Shown here one piece after another: positions 32,261 to 40,978 of a DNA stretch of 64,000 bases. Position 1 is the first letter of the stretch. Each line of letters opens with the position of its first letter. The DNA is from Chara braunii (lineage: Eukaryota > Streptophyta > Charophyceae > Charales > Characeae), in assembly GCA_003427395.1 (NCBI GenBank), contig BFEA01000291.1, forward strand, positions 1,040,208 through 1,104,207, given 5' to 3'. The notes beneath the pieces are model-generated. The model worked only from the letters and a program-made list of their open reading frames with translations. It was not told the origin of the DNA and searched no databases. The translations under genes and the position numbers were made by a program.

Positions 32261-35200
32261 CTCATAGTCCGCCAACTTTTTCAGTCCCTCCCCTGACTGC
32301 ATACAGGAAAAAAACTTGCGCAAAGTTTGGGGCTTACTCTTCATCTCTCTTCCTAGAAAGAAAGTCGCAAATCATATCCATAAGGATAATGATGATAGAA
32401 TTGCTAGACGAGCTTATATGCACTCCCTTCCGCTTTTTCTTTCCTTCTCCATACTCGATAACATGGACTTCGACACACCGGATGCACCTCCTCAACCGTG
32501 AACCCTGTTTTCTTTCCCCTTCCTTGCCTATTCCCAACGCCTTCCTCTCTCTCCACACCTTCCTCGTTCGCTCCCTTCCTTTTTCAACGCGGATAGGCCC
32601 TCACCGTATTGTATCCGTCTGATTCCACCATCAGGATTCGGACTGACGATCTGCTTTTCAACAGTAGTTACATCTGCGTACACCATTCACAGCCACATGG
32701 GCAAGACCTCGTGCGGGGAGGAGTTTGCTCCGCCACACAGTCGCAGCAGGCCAAAAACTGGATGCACGATGGGAGAGGAAGAAGATGCTTAAGCCATGCT
32801 GGCAAGGAGTAATTTCTCATTTGCGACCCCACCCCCCCAACCCCCACCCCCCAACCCCCACCCCCCGGGCCTCAAATTGAACGCATGGTCATCATATTCA
32901 ACCTCACCACCTTATACCAAACCCGCGCACGCAACACGACAGTATCGGGTCCTTGCTGTCTTCCACCGAGTAGAACCCGAGGTCATTATAATAGCTTTGC
33001 ATCTGGTGCAACTTTCAGTCTAAATACACGGTTAATGGCTGTATGTTCTGTCGGGGGGAAAACGGTCGGAAACAGCCTGCGTGACAGCAGCGGCAGTTGT
33101 TCTAATCAACAAGATAATACTGTACTGGAACTACCGCCTTCACTGGAATACAACGTGGAGTTACTATCGCTGTATCTAGACGGAAAGTTGCATACACCAG
33201 CTATAATGACTGGCCAGTCTAGTCAGGTGAAGACGATTCCGTCTTCCCAACCGAACAGAACGCAATGACTGCATCGGACTGGAAAGATAGCTTGCATACA
33301 TTGATGTATACATTGATGATGCGGGTGCGTCGTGTTCGGGGAAGATGGTAAGAGTAGTATATACTGATGGCACCCCGTTGCTTCTTTACAAGGGATGTGC
33401 GCTTCTCTCCCGCCTTCCCACTCGGACGCAACACATCCTCGTCACCGGAAAGATAGATTCTATGCATTCATGATGAAGATGGATAGATTCTATGCATTCA
33501 TGATGAAGATGCCTCCGTGGTTTGTGGCGGGGAGATGGTAGTTAAACTGGTTTTTCGAACGGCTCTACTCGGGCGCTATACTGCGCACGCAGGGAACGAT
33601 TTCCAGTCGCCCGAAAGAGGGCAACAATAATAATACTCAAAAATAATTAATTCATCTAATAATACCTAATCGCAAAAATAACAGAAATAATAGTAATCGC
33701 AAAAATAACAGAAATAATACTAAAACCATGATTATCAGCTCAGCTAAAGCCTAATCGGCAAGTCCTTCGGGACGTCCGTTAGCATTGGAACAATAGAGAG
33801 AAGGGTTTAAAAAGCATGGCCCCTGCGCAAGGATGACACGCATAAATCCAGAAATGGTCCAAAGTGGTACTTTCCATTGCCCTTTTGACCCCGTCCCCAC
33901 TCCTTACACTCCATCCCTTTTGACCCCCTCCCCATAGTGGTAGTTTTCATTGCCCAACTTTTTCGTCCCTCTTCAGGTTTGGGGCGTTTTAAGGGCATGC
34001 GCCCACGAATCTGTACTCCATCTTGTTCTCNGGAGGACAAGCTACGGAGGAGGGGCCCGTAGTAGTAGCGGTGGTGCTGCCAAAAGTAGTAGTAGTAGAT
34101 GAGGTGGTAGTGGTCGTGTAACAATAACTGAAAGTAGCTGCAGCAATAGTTGTTATGCTGTCTCTTATACACATCTATGTGTATAAGAGACAGCCTTAGT
34201 GGTTGCCAGCGGAGTAGTTTAAGGTTCCCTTTCTTATTTGTTTTGGAATTGTTTGTTTTTTTAGGCCTTGTGCTTGTCTTTTTAGGCGGTCTGATCGCAG
34301 ATTTGCGCGGTTTTTTTTCGGACTTGTGTATCCCCTTTTTTGGGCCACTACCGTCTTCCCCCGAACACAACGCACCCTTATTTTGGCTGTATCTGGCCAG
34401 AAATATAGCTTCTATACATTTATTTTTAGGGTGCGTTGTGTTCGGGGGAAGACGGTAGGGTTGGGTTTTATTATCAGAGCAGCGGGCCAGATTTGACCAA
34501 TTCTGCCTCTGAATATTCCAGCTCAACACCTGCACCTGGACTGGGTGAAGGTCCCAGAACTTTGGTTACTTCGCCGGGTTGTTTGTGAGGGTTTCCCGGC
34601 CTCATTTCTGCTTTGCTAATGACAAAGCACTGTTTGAAAAAAAAAAAAGAAAGGCATCACAGCGTCCTCAGCCAGAAAAGTCCAAACTGCTGGCTGGTCC
34701 TCTGTTATAAACTTTTTCCGATCGTCATCTCCTCATTTGATTTAGGGCCTCGCTCCAATTCACAACGCTCGGGATGTATCTGGATATGATAATGGTCTCG
34801 ATACGTTCGAAATGTTGGATCAGTCCGAATGTATCTGGTCCACAATGCACTAGAGTCAGATGGTGAATGTTGCGTAGTGAAGCGAATCCCTCAGAGATCC
34901 GTTCGAGCTCTGTTCCCCACACTATAATTTATTCGTCTTACACCGTTCCCATACCTTCTTTTTCTTTCATTTTCACTTATATTAATACTGTAAGTTATTA
35001 TTGTCCTTTTATTTTTATATATAACATAACATACGATTAAAAACAAGGTTCTCCGATTAGTATTTTGCTTCCCGCTTCCCATCGCAAGACAAGGCACGAC
35101 GGCTTCCAATTGTGTGACACGGCAAAACACCAATAAGCAACGAGCGATTGGATATGAACACAAGTTTTTTTTTTTTTTTTTAATATTGGATATGAACACA

Positions 35201-38200
35201 AGTTTTTTCTCTTTTCCTTTCTCTCTCTTTTTTTTTTAAATCATCTGATCCCATTGGACTCTGAACCTGGATCTGAGTATCCGGAATGACTTTCAACAAT
35301 CCATGGCTGTACCAACTAAGCTATGGCTTGGGCCAGTTGGTTATGAACACAGCTTTCTGTTGCAAATGGGTACTGAACTTTCATCCGATGAGGGTGTTGG
35401 CGGGGAGGGGAGGCACAACAGAAACAAGGGAAGGAGAGCGAGAGAGAGGGGAGAGGGGGAGGGAGCCTTTTCTCCTCGAATCGAGACAAAATGCGTGCTT
35501 GAAAAGGGGGGCGGCAAAACGAAATTCTTAATGCGTGCTTGAAAAGGAGGGGCGGCAAAACGAAATTCATAATGAGTGCTTGAAAAGGGGGAGGGGGGGG
35601 GGGGGGGGGGAAACGAAATTCTTTGATTACATGGCACAGACATGGGTTCAAACATCGGAACGCCCACGATAACAGAAAAAAGGAGAGAGATGGGAGGGGG
35701 AGGGAGCCTTCTCTCCTTCCGCTTCTCTCTCGATGCCCACGATAAGAGAAAAAAGGAAGAGAAGAACATTGGAACCAAATATAACACGGATTAGGATGGA
35801 AGGATTGATAGGATAGAAAACGACAAAGGAGGGCAGGAAAGAAATATCGATTGATTTGATTAGGACTAGAAGGATTGATAAAATAGACGAACGAGGGAAG
35901 AGAGAACAAGGGCAAAATGAAGAAAATACTGATAATAGGAGAGAAGAATTGCTAGGATAGAGAATGACAAGGGGAGGGAAGAAGGAAAAAAAAGAACGCA
36001 ACGAGAGAGAGAAGAGGAAGGAGAAAGAGAAGAAAAGAAGCAAAATAGAAAGAGAAGGAAAGAAGCAGAAGGGGGGAAAGAGAGAGAAAGATGAAGGTAA
36101 ACGTAAGAGAGAGAAGAGGAAGGAAGCGGAAGGAGAGAGAGAGAGAAGGAAAGAAGGAAAAAAGGAGAGAGAGAGAGAGAGAACGATGGGAGGTAAACGG
36201 GGTTAGAAACGATATCACAAACAAATCCTGAGCCACTAAGGCCGTGACAGGTGTCGAAGATCGAGTTCAGAGGCAGAAGAAAATTTACAACGAACAAGAA
36301 AAGGGATTGCCCACGAACACCCATCAGACGCCTCCACCTCTGCGCTCCCATTCCCAAGATTACTGCACCCCAAGCTCTGCCTGGGAAGAGGAGCTGCTGA
36401 GAAGTCCGAGAACAGGCATTTCCAGTGACATCCAGAGAAGCGCGAGAGAGAGGATCAAAAAGCAGGCAGGAAGATGAAGGACGGGACAACAAAGAAGAGC
36501 GCAGACAGCCAGGCAAGCTAAAGAGCATGAGAGACCGTGGCTTGGGAGCCATTCCCAAGAGTACTGCATCTGCTCTGCTTGGGAGGAGGAGCTGGTAAGA
36601 AACTCAAAAGCCATTTCCAGCGACGAAGAGAGAAGAAGCGCGAGAGGAGGCAGAAAGACGACGGACAGCACGAGAAAAAAAAAGAGCGCACACAGCCAAC
36701 CAGGCCGAAAGAAAATGAGAGAGCGTCGCCGGGGGGGGGGNGGGGAGGCAGTAAACGTGAGGGAAGTCTCAGAGCAAAATGGAGAATTGCTGACAAGGAG
36801 AGGAAAAACGCGAAACGAAAAAAAAACGTGACGCCAGAGGGTAGGGGTAGTGATTGGCGGGGGGGTCGCGATAGGCGGAAAATCAAATTAAACGAGGAAA
36901 AAAAAAAAAAAAGAGGAATAGACAAACGTTCACGGAAATGAAAGAAGATGAAGAGAGGCAGGAGGGGGAAATAGGTAGTTGAAGAGAGAGACAGAAACCA
37001 AAGACAGAGGACAGCGCACTAAAGGGGAAGAAGCGACCAAAAAGACAACGAAGTAAGAAGACACGGAGGGAAAAGATGAAGTAGAAGACACCGAAGCGCA
37101 CGATAGGGACAGAAAACAAACGAAAGATAGGAAGAAACATAAAGGAGAGACTGTAACAACAAAACAAAAAAAAAAACAAAAAAAACAAAAAAAGAAAGAA
37201 CAGATAAAGAAAGCAATCAAAACAAAGAAAGAAGCAGAAGAATAGTGAATAGCGAAAACTTGTGAACAGTGGAGAACCAGGGCTATAAGGTCCTCTGCTT
37301 AAACAAAAGAAAACAAGAGAAGAAGAAGAAGAAGAAGAAGAAGAAGATGATAAAGGGACTATTGCTGAGATCGTCGGGAACAATGAGCCCTGAAAAATGG
37401 GATGGGAAGAGAAGAGAAGGGCAGCGAGGGGCAGACCGGGAAGACAGCAGGGAAAAGAAAAACAAATTGGGGGGAAAAGAAAACATTGAGGGAGAGAAAC
37501 GAAAAATGCACAACCAGTCATTCGGGACATCCATTAAAATTGGAGCGATAGAAAGAAGATTAGCACGGTCCTCTTTCTTCAAACAAAATAAAAAGAACAG
37601 AAGAAAGAAACAAAGAAAACATGGATTTTGAGAGAAATCAAAATGCACGACCCTGTCCTACGGGACATCCGTTAACATCATTGGAGCGATGCAAAGAAGA
37701 AGATTACCATGGCCTTCCTTTTTCGAAAAATAATCTCCAAAAACAAAGAAAAAAAGAATGAATGAAAGGAGTGCACGAACGGACGGTTTGACGAAAGGGG
37801 TGAGGAGGAAAGGCATGGGAGATGCAGATCGAGCAAGGCATTAAAGAACTCAATAAAAAAAATAACTAAAAAAAAAAGCAGTTGAGACAACGTGTGTCAA
37901 TCAGAAGCGCACCAAGTTCTCAAAGCCAGCAGGGAAGGGAGGCAATATCCAAAAAAGACACTGTGATGGCCTTGTATAATGAAGAAGATCTTGCTATCGG
38001 TACCTCTTCTTAATCCCTGGCGTTATGATATATATATATGCAGCGGATAGAGGGAAAAGGGATGGAAGGAGAGCGATGAGAGAAGCGAAAAGACAACGAG
38101 AGGCGATGGGAAAGAAGAGTTGGTCGCAAAAGAGAAAGATAAAAAGAGCAGATGGATTAATTAGAGGCTGACGAGTGCAGGAGATCATGATTGAATAGAC

Positions 38201-39474
38201 AAACCACGAGAGAAAGAAAGCAAAAGCAAGACAATTAAAAAAGAGAGGGTAGGCAACAACAGAGGACAGAGAGGCGAAAGAGAGGAGAGGGATAGGTCGG
38301 GATCAGAGATCGCGGCGAGAAGAAAGAGTAGAAATGAGGCGGGGAGCAGGGAAGAGGGAAAGGAGGAAGGCTCAGACAGAGAGGAGGGAGAGAGAGAGGG
38401 AGAGGACCTAATAGTGTGAACGTCCGCCAAGCCAGCAAAATGCGGGAGAGAGCGGGAGGGGAGGAACAGTGAGAAAGAAGAGAGGGAGAACAGGTGTCAC
38501 AAGAAAAGAGCAAAGGTACCGAAGGGGGGTGGAAAGGAGAAAGAGATGAAGAAAAGAACACGAAAGAAACACGTCGACAGTAAGGCACAGAGAATGACAC
38601 AGAGAGAGAGAGAGAAAAAAAGAGAGAAAGAGAGAGAGGAGTTGAGGGGGTACGAGTGGGGAGAGACACGCACCATGTCCCCGAGGCCTAGCATCATGAA
38701 CTCAGCGCCCGGACTGCCCAGCACCGATCCTCCTAAGAACGCTCTGGGGAAGACTAGTTTCACCGGCAGATCCAACTTCTTGGTAATGGTATTGGGTAAG
38801 GGGAGGTTAAGGGTGTGTGCGACCGTGTGCACGGGATTAGACGCCTGCTGTGTGGCGACGGACACCATAACATTGGCGCCGAAGAAGGACTCGGAGAAGA
38901 AGACCCAGAACACATCGTATACGAAGAGGCAGGCGAGCAAAAGAGCGCAGATCTTGATGTTAGGTAATCGGACATGACTAACAAATGCTATACAGATTGC
39001 TATTCCTAGCAAATTATTCAAAACCCAATGGCCAGAGACTAACCAGCAGAGAACGACAAAACTAGAGAGACCGATGAGCAAGACCTGAGACTTAGTGACC
39101 CCTCCGCCGCAGGGGCAACGAGCGACGGTGGAGTCCGTCGCTCCCACTTGTGTGACAAACTGTGTGACATACGGCGCTAAGCAGAAGGCCAACGACGAAG
39201 CCGACGCGACTGCTGTGAACGCCATCACTAGTTGAGAGACAGAGGTAAACAAATAAAACATCACAAGCAGGCTGCAGGAGCTTGCTATAGGAATCATCAG
39301 TGCTTGGGAGCTGTCCAGAGTGATGTGGCTCTCCGACTTCTCTCTGTGCCGCTCCGACTCCTTTTCGAAAGTCAACGCCCTTTGCGCCGAGGCTAATACG
39401 ACAAACATGGCCGTCGACATCAGCGCCAAAGACGCCGGCTCCAGCAGATAGAGCAAATTGGAAAGATTGCTCAT
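26795..39474 (-). CDS. SPPL1: Signal peptide peptidase-like intramembrane aspartyl protease (SPPL1 type), three exons
   Basis: Exons 39474-38674, 28498-28304 and 26899-26795 join in phase 0 to a 366-residue protein, close to the length of plant SPPL1 (about 370). GxGD-type aspartyl proteases cleave transmembrane helices; plant SPPL1 proteins sit in endomembranes. The conserved active-site motifs are present: YD in LFVYDVFWVF (Asp187), GLGD (Asp266) at the very end of exon 1, and QPALLYL with PAL at 327-329. Other plant-SPPL1 blocks are LLYLLEPASLAL at the N terminus, SGHWVLNNLLGIAICIAFVS, RLPNIKICALLL and FFGANVMVSVATQ. About nine hydrophobic segments fit the family. Introns are GT..AG, 10175 and 1404 bp. 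The gene appears intact, but intron 1 contains an assembly chimera, so its true length is uncertain. Membership is firm; substrate is unknown. Confidence 0.93.
27569..27711. repeat. ~31-bp minisatellite, 4.5 units, in SPPL1 intron 2
   Basis: Units AAACTGCACCTGGAGGTGGG, ACCTGGCCCA... repeat from 27569, 27600, 27631, 27664 and 27695 with scattered changes. Confidence 0.85.
27881..27994. mobile_element. MITE, CCGTCTTC family (SPPL1 intron 2)
   Basis: Left end TACCGTCTCCCCGCCCCCAA, right end TTTGGGGGAAGACGGTAG; flanked by TA on each side. Confidence 0.65.
28071..28098. repeat. Poly(C) run, 28 bp
   Basis: Homopolymer followed by CTCTCTGTGAAACACT, which repeats the sequence just before the run (28054-28070). 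Confidence 0.95.
28304..28498 (-). CDS. SPPL1: SPPL1 exon 2 (PAL-motif exon)
   Basis: Acceptor TACGTAG precedes GCAATTCCAGGC and donor CTG|GTAAGT follows. It encodes 65 residues from AIPGMLLALVLCFDYRK to SPQPALLYL, including two membrane helices and the PAL motif. Confidence 0.93.
28778..28924. repeat. 76-bp tandem duplication
   Basis: AGGCAAACATGGTCAGCC starts at 28778 and 28854; both units run through AGAAAGAGAAGAACTC with one or two differences. Confidence 0.95.
29181..29260 (-). repeat. tRNA-derived SINE head
   Basis: Minus strand: A box TATCTCAGTTGGCACACCCA and B box GAGTTCAAATCC about 30 bp later, then CAGATACAACC. Same family as 16844 and 35252. Confidence 0.6.
29488..29586. mobile_element. 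MITE, CCGTCTTC family
   Basis: Left CTATCATGTTCCCCCGAATA, right TATTCGGCGGAAGATGGTAG, inverted with a few changes. Confidence 0.65.
29633..29750. mobile_element. MITE, CCGTCTTC family, diverged
   Basis: Right end TATTTGGGGGAAGACCATAG. The interior CAACTTTCAGTCTATATACA matches the copy at 32955-33070; the left end is degraded. Confidence 0.55.
29850..30170 (-). repeat. Cluster of tRNA-related SINE fragments
   Basis: Three stretches (about 29855-29940, 29990-30060, 30080-30165) share the words TGACCTGTC/GAT, CATGAG and a B-box-like GAGTTNNANTC; 18420-18475 contains another copy (GACAAACAGGTCATGAGCTC). They look like pieces of one retroposon family. Confidence 0.4.
30798..30911. mobile_element. 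MITE, CCGTCTTC family
   Basis: Left CCACCATCCTCCCCCGAACA, right GATCAGGGGAAGAAGAGACG. Inner arms GACTGGATAC and GATACAGTC are also inverted. Confidence 0.55.
31356..31841. repeat. Three (GAA)n tracts
   Basis: GAA runs at about 31356-31389, 31493-31540 and 31793-31841, purine-rich on plus; a fourth lies at 37318-37347. Confidence 0.95.
32090..32259. repeat. Two (CT)n tracts in a duplicated context
   Basis: CT runs at 32090-32143 and 32223-32259. CATACAGGAAAAGAGCTTGC (32183) and CATACAGGAAAAAAACTTGC (32300) follow each run, with GTCCGCCAACNTT before them, so the whole ~115-bp unit is duplicated. Confidence 0.85.
32955..33070. mobile_element. MITE, CCGTCTTC family, diverged
   Basis: Right end CTGTCGGGGGGAAAACGGTC; interior CAACTTTCAGTCTAAATACA shared with 29633-29750; left end CTGTCTTCCACCGAGTAGAA is weakly inverted. 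Confidence 0.5.
33131..33235. mobile_element. MITE, CCGTCTTC family (TTCACC subtype)
   Basis: Left CTACCGCCTTCACTGGAATA, right TCTAGTCAGGTGAAGACG; the interior CAGCTATAATGACTGG is like CAGCTATAATGACCGG of the copy at 8885-8990. Confidence 0.58.
33239..33351. mobile_element. MITE, CCGTCTTC family
   Basis: Left CCGTCTTCCCAACCGAACAG, right GTCGTGTTCGGGGAAGATGG. It directly abuts the previous MITE with 3 bp between. Confidence 0.62.
33409..33541. mobile_element. MITE, CCGTCTTC family, with internal duplication
   Basis: Left CCGCCTTCCCACTCGGACGC, right GTGGCGGGGAGATGGTAG. The interior TAGATTCTATGCATTCATGA is present twice (33455 and 33485). Confidence 0.5.
33762..33862 (+). pseudogene. U6 snRNA pseudogene
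   Basis: Reads GTCCTTCGGGACGTCCGTTA at the 5' end and GCATGGCCCCTGCGCAAGGA, TGACACGCATAAATC and AGAAATGGTCC at the 3' end, the order of U6. The middle is damaged: the ACAGAGA box reads ATAGAGA and the following GAAGATTA is replaced by GAAGGGTTTAAAA. No TATA/USE promoter pair is obvious upstream and no T-run follows, so a pseudogene is likely. Confidence 0.85.
34031..34193. other. Assembly chimera: N, foreign repeat copy and Nextera mosaic-end pair
   Basis: After the N at 34031, 34032-34157 is a third variant of the segment at 58252-58390 and 61487-61625. It ends at CTGTCTCTTATACACATCT (34158-34176), joined to ATGTGTATAAGAGACAG (34177-34193). These are Tn5 mosaic ends as in mate-pair junction adapters, two bases short. 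The segment is almost certainly not part of the SPPL1 intron. Confidence 0.95.
34348..34458. mobile_element. MITE, CCGTCTTC family, best-preserved copy
   Basis: Perfect inverted ends of about 32 bp: CTACCGTCTTCCCCCGAACA and its complement TGTTCGGGGGAAGACGGTAG, continuing inward through CAACGCACCCT. Reading the outer TA as target duplication gives ends starting CCGTCTTCC. Confidence 0.85.
34746..34846. repeat. ~100-bp dispersed repeat, partner of 16494-16594
   Basis: Same block order as the 16.5-kb copy. On the minus strand a GAGCTCGAACGGATC at about 34908-34894 may be a B-box relic. Confidence 0.55.
35252..35335 (-). repeat. tRNA-derived SINE head
   Basis: Minus strand: ATAGCTTAGTTGGTACAGCC (A box) and GGTTCAGAGTCC (B box), with an A-run on the 3' side (plus-strand T-run 35229-35237). 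Confidence 0.55.
35490..35625. repeat. ~46-bp tandem repeat x 3
   Basis: GTGCTTGAAAAGG...GGCAAAACGAAATTC occurs from 35492, 35534 and 35577; the third contains an 18-G run at 35593-35610. Confidence 0.85.
36349..36735. repeat. ~200-bp tandem duplication
   Basis: CATTCCCAAGATTACTGC (36349) and CATTCCCAAGAGTACTGC (36550) begin two units sharing TGCTTGGGA, CCATTTCCAG, AGCGCGAGAG and GAGCGCANACAGCCA in order. Confidence 0.85.
37517..37573 (+). pseudogene. U6 snRNA 5'-half fragment
   Basis: GTCATTCGGGACATCCATTA, AAATTGGAGCGATAGA and AGAAGATTAGCACGGTCC follow U6 order; the 3' half is absent. Confidence 0.7.
37655..37715 (+). pseudogene. U6 snRNA 5'-half fragment, tandem sister of 37517
   Basis: GTCCTACGGGACATCCGTTA, ATTGGAGCGATGCAAAG and AGATTACCATGGCC. 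Both fragments are preceded by AAATGCAC, so a ~138-bp unit was duplicated after the U6 insertion. Confidence 0.7.
38674..39474 (-). CDS. SPPL1: SPPL1 exon 1 (N terminus to GLGD)
   Basis: 267 codons from the ATG at 39474-39472 to GLGDM, then donor GTGCGT at 38673. It holds six or seven hydrophobic segments and both catalytic Asp motifs. The start is supported by the LLYLLEPASLAL block directly after it, which is N-terminal in plant SPPL1. Confidence 0.94.
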
Positions 39475-39788
39475 TTTGCAAAAGCAAGAACGAGAAGCGG
39501 GAAGTCAATGATGAGATAAAGAAGAGGCAAGCAGGTGAGAGGAGAGAGAGGGAGAGAGAGAGAGAGAGGGAAGGCGGGAAGTAGGGGAGAAAGACAGAGA
39601 GGAGGATAACTTTGGGGGAGGGGGGAGAGAGAAGGACTAAGGAGTACAGGAGTCGAGAAGAGAAGACAAGGATGAAGAAGGGTGGAACGAGAGAAAGGAG
39701 GGGAAGGCGCGGAGGGGGGAGGTAGGGGGAAGAGGTAAGTAGTGTAGGGAAAGACGGACGGACGGATGACTGAGAAGGAGAGAAAGGT

Positions 39789-40033
39789 CTACGTCCCCCA
39801 CTGGCCTAAGTTGTTCATATCTAACCATCCATTTCTGAGATCGACGGTCAGGGATGGAGAATACATGTAGGTGGAACCTTGGCCAAAGACAATGGGTTCA
39901 GAGAAGGCTAAGGAGAGCCCAAGACAGAGCAGAACGGAAACGAATAAGGCGTCGAGAGCAGGAAGGGAGAGGAGAGGATCCGTCGCTCGGACGACGATGC
40001 CCGCCAAGTAGAATACACCGTCGCCGCAAACGG

Positions 40034-40115
<82 letters not shown>

Positions 40116-40142
40116 GCGGGTGGCCAAAGACCACTCGCCCAC
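39789..40142 (-). CDS. Possible exon of an unrecognised secreted/membrane protein
   Basis: The end of this minus-strand frame (about 39789-40010) reads unlike its low-complexity surroundings: a hydrophobic LDALFVSVLLCLGLSLAFSE, then IVFGQGSTYMYSPSLTVDLR and NGWLDMNNLGQW. A GT (GGGGAC|GTAGAC) follows before the stop. The N-terminal part is translated (GA)n repeat and not credible. It lies 315 bp upstream of the SPPL1 ATG on the same strand, so it may be a leader exon, an upstream gene end, or chance. I do not recognise the family. Confidence 0.25.
40039..40111. repeat. (CT)n microsatellite, 73 bp
   Basis: Perfect dinucleotide run; (GA)n in SPPL1 sense, about 570 bp upstream of the start codon. 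Confidence 0.97.
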
Positions 40143-40824
40143 TCCCTCATCCTACTTCGTATCCATGGAGGACAAACAGTCCCTCCCGCCCTTCACTTCC
40201 CCATACAGTTAGTTCACAAAGCGCGGCACGGCGAGGCGCGAAAAACACCAAAAAGAAGACACAACAGTGAACGATTGTTCTCGACTCGATTATCTTCTCC
40301 CTCTGTTCGCGCGCGAAATTTGGTTTCTCCCCGCCACTTCCATCTGTCAGTTGCTGTGTAGTCTTACGACGTCATTCCCAGGGACACAAACAAGCCCGAC
40401 GATTTCACATCACGTTCGTAATCGTAATAAGAGTTCATATCAGACTCTCGGGCTGCATTGTTGATCGGTTGACAAACGCACGCTTGACAGCGGACGAAGG
40501 GAAGCCATGCAGAGTTTTGAGACTGGTACTCCAGCCCTGCCAGCCCCGAATAGTAATGCTAAGGTGCGAGGCGGGTGGCTCGATTCGCACGCAACGGTCG
40601 CGGTCCACAGGAGTCCGCCAACCGGATGATGACCTGCACACCAGTCTCCTCCCGACGCTCGCTTCACCCACTACGGTAGCTTATGGCGCCAAGCCGACCG
40701 GTGAGTCCGACAGCACCAGCTACACCACTCGCCCAGATGTCAGTATCGCGCTGAACGCCAACGAAGGGCTGGTCAGGTCAATGACTGAATAGACTTACTG
40801 CGAAGGCAGGGAAAGGCCAAGGCA
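40112..40824. other. Region upstream of SPPL1, no recognisable gene
   Basis: GC-richer sequence with a 107-codon plus-strand frame (40469-40792) that has no known motif. It could be promoter or first exon of a divergent gene. Confidence 0.3.
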
Positions 40825-40978
40825 GGCGCCAGGTCCCACCAGCCTAAACGCCCGAATCTGGACGCGTTCGTGGAGATGTGCTGTTGAGAACACTGAACGC
40901 GATTTCTGCACATGTCCACAGACACGTCCAGATTCAGGCGTTGAGGAAACTCAACGCTGCTAGTGGGACCTGGCCCCA
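40825..40978. mobile_element. MITE-like hairpin, second copy of the 732-898 family
   Basis: Left GGCGCCAGGTCCCACCAGC, right GCTAGTGGGACCTGGCCCC. The inner pair CGCCCGAATCTGGACG/CGTCCAGATTCAGGCG is nearly perfect. Confidence 0.72.

Larger units (their letters stand above)
28499..38673 (-). other. SPPL1 intron 1, 10175 bp
   Basis: Donor ATG|GTGCGT at 38673 and acceptor at 28499-28500 (TAG). The intron carries MITEs, SINE and U6 fragments, (GAA)n and (CT)n tracts, a purine-rich region and a chimeric assembly insert at 34031-34193. Confidence 0.88.
35400..39800. other. Purine-rich strand region around SPPL1 exon 1
   Basis: From about 35400 to 38640, and again from 39490 to 39760, the plus strand is overwhelmingly A/G (GGAAGGAGAAAGAGAAG-like). 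The transcript of SPPL1 is thus pyrimidine-rich through the first 3 kb of its intron and its leader. The bias stops sharply at the exon. Confidence 0.8.

Noticed and set aside
35316-38669. Many long Ser/Phe/Leu-rich minus-strand ORFs
   Set aside because: Produced by the pyrimidine-rich strand, which has few stop codons; composition is that of TTC/CTC/TCT repeats.
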